A stretch of 64,000 nucleotides of DNA, from assembly GCF_900312815.1 (NCBI RefSeq), contig NZ_OMPE01000005.1, positions 62,001 to 126,000 of the forward strand. Reading direction: 5' to 3'. Shown piece by piece: positions 61,485-64,000 of the stretch (the stretch's first letter is position 1; the number at the start of each line of letters is the position of its first letter). The stretch is from Aquimarina sp. AU474 (lineage in GTDB: Bacteria > Bacteroidota > Bacteroidia > Flavobacteriales > Flavobacteriaceae). The notes under the pieces were generated by a model. That model was given only the letters and a program-made list of their open reading frames with translations. It did no database searches and was not told where the DNA came from. The position numbers and the translations under genes were made by a program.

Positions 61485-62485
61485 ATATACTCTAGTATTT
61501 TGTTATCAAAATCACCTCCTCCTTCTATAAAATTCATTGCTATAGGTTGATACCATAACGCAGCATCTTTTGAAAAATTAGGCGCTAGTCTAACATAATC
61601 TTTTTCTGTAGTTATAATATATTTCAACTTTTTTAAAGCCTCCAATTCTTGCGAAGAAAAGTTATGATGATCAGGAAAACTAACATGATTAAATTCTAAG
61701 CCCAAAGATTGATAATATTCTATTAAAGGCTTAGGGTTCGCAATACCAGTTACCAAAGTAAAAGGTTTATTTTTAAATTGATCTATAGATGTAGTACCCA
61801 AAGTGCCGATCACCTCTTTTTCATAACCAATAGAGGCAAAAAATAAAAGCTGATTAGGTTTTATATTAAGTTTTTTCTTGATTTTTATTTTTTCTTCACT
61901 AGAAATGTCCTCAGGACATTTGGTTACAATAATAACATCAGCTCTATTCGCTCCTTTTCTGGGCTCTCTAAGATTTCCTGTGGGCAATACAATGTCGCTA
62001 CTATAAAGATCATAATATGCCGTGAGTAAAATATAAAATCCCGCCTTTACTTTACGATGTTGATATGCGTCATCCAAAATAATCAACTCAGGAGTAGGCG
62101 TACATAATCTCAATTCATCAATCCCATTACGCCTGTCTGCATCTACCCCAACTGTAATATCATCAAATTTAGTTTTAAATTGAAGAGGTTCATCCCCCAC
62201 CTCTTTGGCTGTCGAAGAAGAACTTACCAGTTGAAACCCTTTTGTCTCTCTCTTATATCCTCTACTAAGCGTTGCGAGCTTAATTTTATCTTTACATAAA
62301 CGAATTAGATATTCTACCATAGGAGATTTCCCAGTACCTCCTACACTTAAATTCCCAACCGCAATTATATAAAAATCATACCTTTTAGATTTTTTAATCC
62401 CCAGATCGTACATTCTATTGCGCAACCAAGTTACAATGTAATATATAGGAACAATGGGCAATAATATCTTTCGAAATAAATTCAT
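61469..62485 (-). CDS. lpxK: Tetraacyldisaccharide 4'-kinase
   Basis: LpxK phosphorylates the lipid A disaccharide at the 4'-position. The 338-residue protein starts MNLFRKILLPIVPIYYIVTWLRN, a short membrane-active segment, and has the Walker A VGNLSVGGTGKSPMVEYL and the LDDAYQHRKV motif with the conserved acid. The longer frame to 62593 adds 36 unsupported codons and runs close to the divergent gene, so ATG 62485 is used. Its end overlaps a terminator stem. Lipid A synthesis fits a Gram-negative cell. Confidence 0.94.
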   Translation of the reverse strand: MNLFRKILLPIVPIYYIVTWLRNRMYDLGIKKSKRYDFYIIAVGNLSVGGTGKSPMVEYLIRLCKDKIKLATLSRGYKRETKGFQLVSSSSTAKEVGDEPLQFKTKFDDITVGVDADRRNGIDELRLCTPTPELIILDDAYQHRKVKAGFYILLTAYYDLYSSDIVLPTGNLREPRKGANRADVIIVTKCPEDISSEEKIKIKKKLNIKPNQLLFFASIGYEKEVIGTLGTTSIDQFKNKPFTLVTGIANPKPLIEYYQSLGLEFNHVSFPDHHNFSSQELEALKKLKYIITTEKDYVRLAPNFSKDAALWYQPIAMNFIEGGGDFDNKILEYIKNEA

Positions 62486-62566
62486 GTTCACAAAAGTATA
62501 AAACGAAACTTTGATTATTGCTAAAAGTTTTTTTACATTCATTTTTTTAATAGAAAACGCAACACT

Positions 62567-63661
62567 ATGCTCATAGAAGAAGTTATACAACATTTAGAGG
62601 TTTTGGCGCCAACGGCTTATGCAGAAGATTTTGATAATGTTGGTTTATTAGTAGGAAATTCTAACACAACCGTTACAGGAATTTTGGTAACTCTGGACAC
62701 TCTTGAAATCATAGTGGATGAAGCGATAGAAAACAACTGTAATTTAATTATAAGTTTTCATCCAATTGTGTTTAAAGGAATAAAAAAATTCAATGGAACC
62801 AATTATGTCGAACGTGTAGTTATGAAGGCTATAAAACATGACATCGCCATCTATGCCATTCACACTGCACTTGACAATGCTTTACAAGGAGTAAATGACA
62901 TGATATGCGAGCAACTGGGGCTTATAAATCGTAGAATATTGATCCCACAAAGTGGAAACATAAAAAAATTAATCACATTTGCTCCTACTAAAGAAGCAGA
63001 ACAATTAAAAACTAAGCTTTTCAAGGCTGGTGCTGGTGCTATTGGAAATTATACTAATTGTAGTTTTTCCTCAGAAGGAATAGGAACTTTCCGTGCCTCA
63101 GATAAAGCAAATCCAACTTTGGGAGAAATTGGAAAGACTCATTATGAAAACGAAACTCAAATTCAGGTTACCTATCCCAAACATCTTGAAAGAATAATTA
63201 TAAAAGCACTTTTCGAAAATCATTCTTACGAAGAAGTAGCCTATGAAATTACATCTCTAGAGAACAACAACCAACATATAGGAATGGGAATGATCGGGGA
63301 ACTAGTTGAACCCATGGAAGAAGTTAGTTTTCTAAAACATATAAAAGAAACTTTTAAAACAGGATGTGTCCGACACTCCGAATTATTGGATAAGCCGATC
63401 AAAAAAGTAGCTGTATTAGGCGGAAGTGGTAGCTTTGCAATTAAAAATGCGCAACGAGCAGGAGCAGACATTTTTATTACGGCTGATCTAAAATATCATC
63501 AATTCTATGAGGCCGAAAAACGTTTAATTCTTGCTGATATCGGTCATTATGAAAGCGAACAATACACAAAAAACCTAATTGTTAGCTATCTTAGAAAAAA
63601 AATCAGTAATTTTGCAATCATTTTATCGGATAAAAACACCAATCCTATTCAATATCTTTAA
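62567..63661 (+). CDS. Nif3-like dinuclear metal centre hexameric protein
   Basis: The 364-residue protein matches the Nif3/YbgI/YqfO family, also called GTP cyclohydrolase 1 type 2-like. It has the metal site NLIISFHPIVFKG, AIHTALDNALQGVND and, near the C-terminus, ADIFITADLKYHQFYEA and LADIGHYESEQ, plus a middle insert of about 120 residues (PII-like, as in YqfO). Physiological role is unsettled. It is followed four bases later by a zinc-ribbon gene, the usual pairing. Confidence 0.93.
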   Translation: MLIEEVIQHLEVLAPTAYAEDFDNVGLLVGNSNTTVTGILVTLDTLEIIVDEAIENNCNLIISFHPIVFKGIKKFNGTNYVERVVMKAIKHDIAIYAIHTALDNALQGVNDMICEQLGLINRRILIPQSGNIKKLITFAPTKEAEQLKTKLFKAGAGAIGNYTNCSFSSEGIGTFRASDKANPTLGEIGKTHYENETQIQVTYPKHLERIIIKALFENHSYEEVAYEITSLENNNQHIGMGMIGELVEPMEEVSFLKHIKETFKTGCVRHSELLDKPIKKVAVLGGSGSFAIKNAQRAGADIFITADLKYHQFYEAEKRLILADIGHYESEQYTKNLIVSYLRKKISNFAIILSDKNTNPIQYL

Positions 63662-63664
63662 AAT

Positions 63665-64000
63665 ATGGCAAAGAAAGAAGTTACTGTTGAGCAAAAATTA
63701 AGAGCGTTATACGACTTGCAATTAATTGACTCTAGAGTTGATGAGATCAGAAACGTACGCGGAGAGCTACCTTTAGAAGTTGAAGATCTAGAAGATGAAG
63801 TAGCCGGATTAAATAAAAGATTAGAGAAGTTAAATAACGATCTTGAGTCTATTGATGATAGTATTAAGGCTAAAAAGAACTTAATAGAAGAAGCTAAAAC
63901 TCTAATCAAAAAATACGGAGAACAACAAAAAAATGTTCGTAACAATAGAGAATACAATTCTTTGAGCAAGGAGATTGAATTTCAGGAATTAGAAATTCAA
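63665..64000 (+). CDS. C4-type zinc-ribbon / coiled-coil protein, 5' part (partial at window end)
   Basis: The first 112 codons are a long coiled coil, LRALYDLQLIDSRVDEIRNVRGELP followed by heptads of Leu/Asp/Lys and NVRNNREYNSLSKEIEFQ. This matches the bacterial coiled-coil and zinc-ribbon (CT398-type) family found beside Nif3-like genes; the zinc-ribbon would be in the missing C-terminal part. It starts four bases after the Nif3 gene stop. The gene runs past the window edge. Confidence 0.85.
   Translation, partial: MAKKEVTVEQKLRALYDLQLIDSRVDEIRNVRGELPLEVEDLEDEVAGLNKRLEKLNNDLESIDDSIKAKKNLIEEAKTLIKKYGEQQKNVRNNREYNSLSKEIEFQELEIQ

Noticed and set aside
1..64000. rRNA, tRNA, CRISPR arrays, insertion sequences, prophage or integrase genes.
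   Set aside because: None could be supported by reading the sequence; there are no repeat arrays, transposase motifs or cloverleaf-like genes that I could recognise, although a dedicated tRNA or ncRNA search was not possible.

Overview
The window is about 64 kb of low-GC (roughly one-third G+C) chromosomal DNA from a Bacteroidota bacterium, almost certainly a marine Flavobacteriaceae member; an Aquimarina-like genus is only a guess. The evidence is the frequent TAnnTTTG -7 promoter boxes, several Bacteroidota-style lipoproteins (lipobox then acidic residues), a plastid/Thermus-type THX ribosomal protein, DUF1573, a DUF1800/DUF1501 pair, short-form Psd, and a GG-leader peptide of the Bacteroidota RiPP type. 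No rRNA, tRNA, insertion sequence, prophage or CRISPR array was seen. It reads as core chromosome with a few accessory islands.

Layout. 1-5.6 kb: the trp operon (trpE 3' part, G, D, C, F, B, A) with overlapping or closely spaced genes, then a small THX gene. 6.0-11.1 kb: a minus-strand cassette of two SGNH-hydrolase-like proteins, an MBOAT acyltransferase and a uracil-DNA-glycosylase-like protein, probably for O-acetylation of an envelope polysaccharide. 11.2-15.5 kb: a PLDc_N/TPR protein, a previously unannotated-size RiPP-like precursor peptide and an 805-residue protein of unknown function. 15.5-23.1 kb: pyruvate carboxylase, a lipoprotein and a TRAP transporter (dctQ-dctM-dctP). 23.3-29 kb: yaaA, nudK, a VOC protein, a cold-shock protein, rluD and a PASTA protein, then ddl and coaD. 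29-34 kb: a CBM-like lipoprotein with DUF1800 and DUF1501 proteins, an effector-binding-domain protein and a small secreted protein.

34-38.8 kb: an LCM-type methyltransferase, then a translationally coupled three-gene unit (Lgt-like integral membrane protein, radical SAM protein of the MJ0619/tetraether-lipid-synthase type, 72-residue membrane protein), and a SulP anion transporter. This unit is the most plausible under-described system in the window and suggests unusual lipid chemistry. 39-48 kb: an M14 peptidase lipoprotein, a Nudix hydrolase divergent from pyrE, an SRPBCC protein, birA, then rsfS-ftsH and a LUD protein-cdsA-psd-ACBP phospholipid cluster. 48-57 kb: valS, DUF1573, a PDZ aspartyl protease, an aminotransferase with murB, and a Cys-rich membrane peptide followed by an ECF-type sigma factor. 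57-64 kb: lipA, GAPDH, a TPR hybrid histidine kinase, lpxK, a Nif3-like protein and the start of its zinc-ribbon partner.

Most boundaries between convergent genes carry strong bidirectional hairpin terminators, and many plus-strand transcription units begin with a recognisable TAnnTTTG box. Where the longest possible reading frame began in an upstream gene or at an implausible codon, I shortened it and give the reason in the entry.
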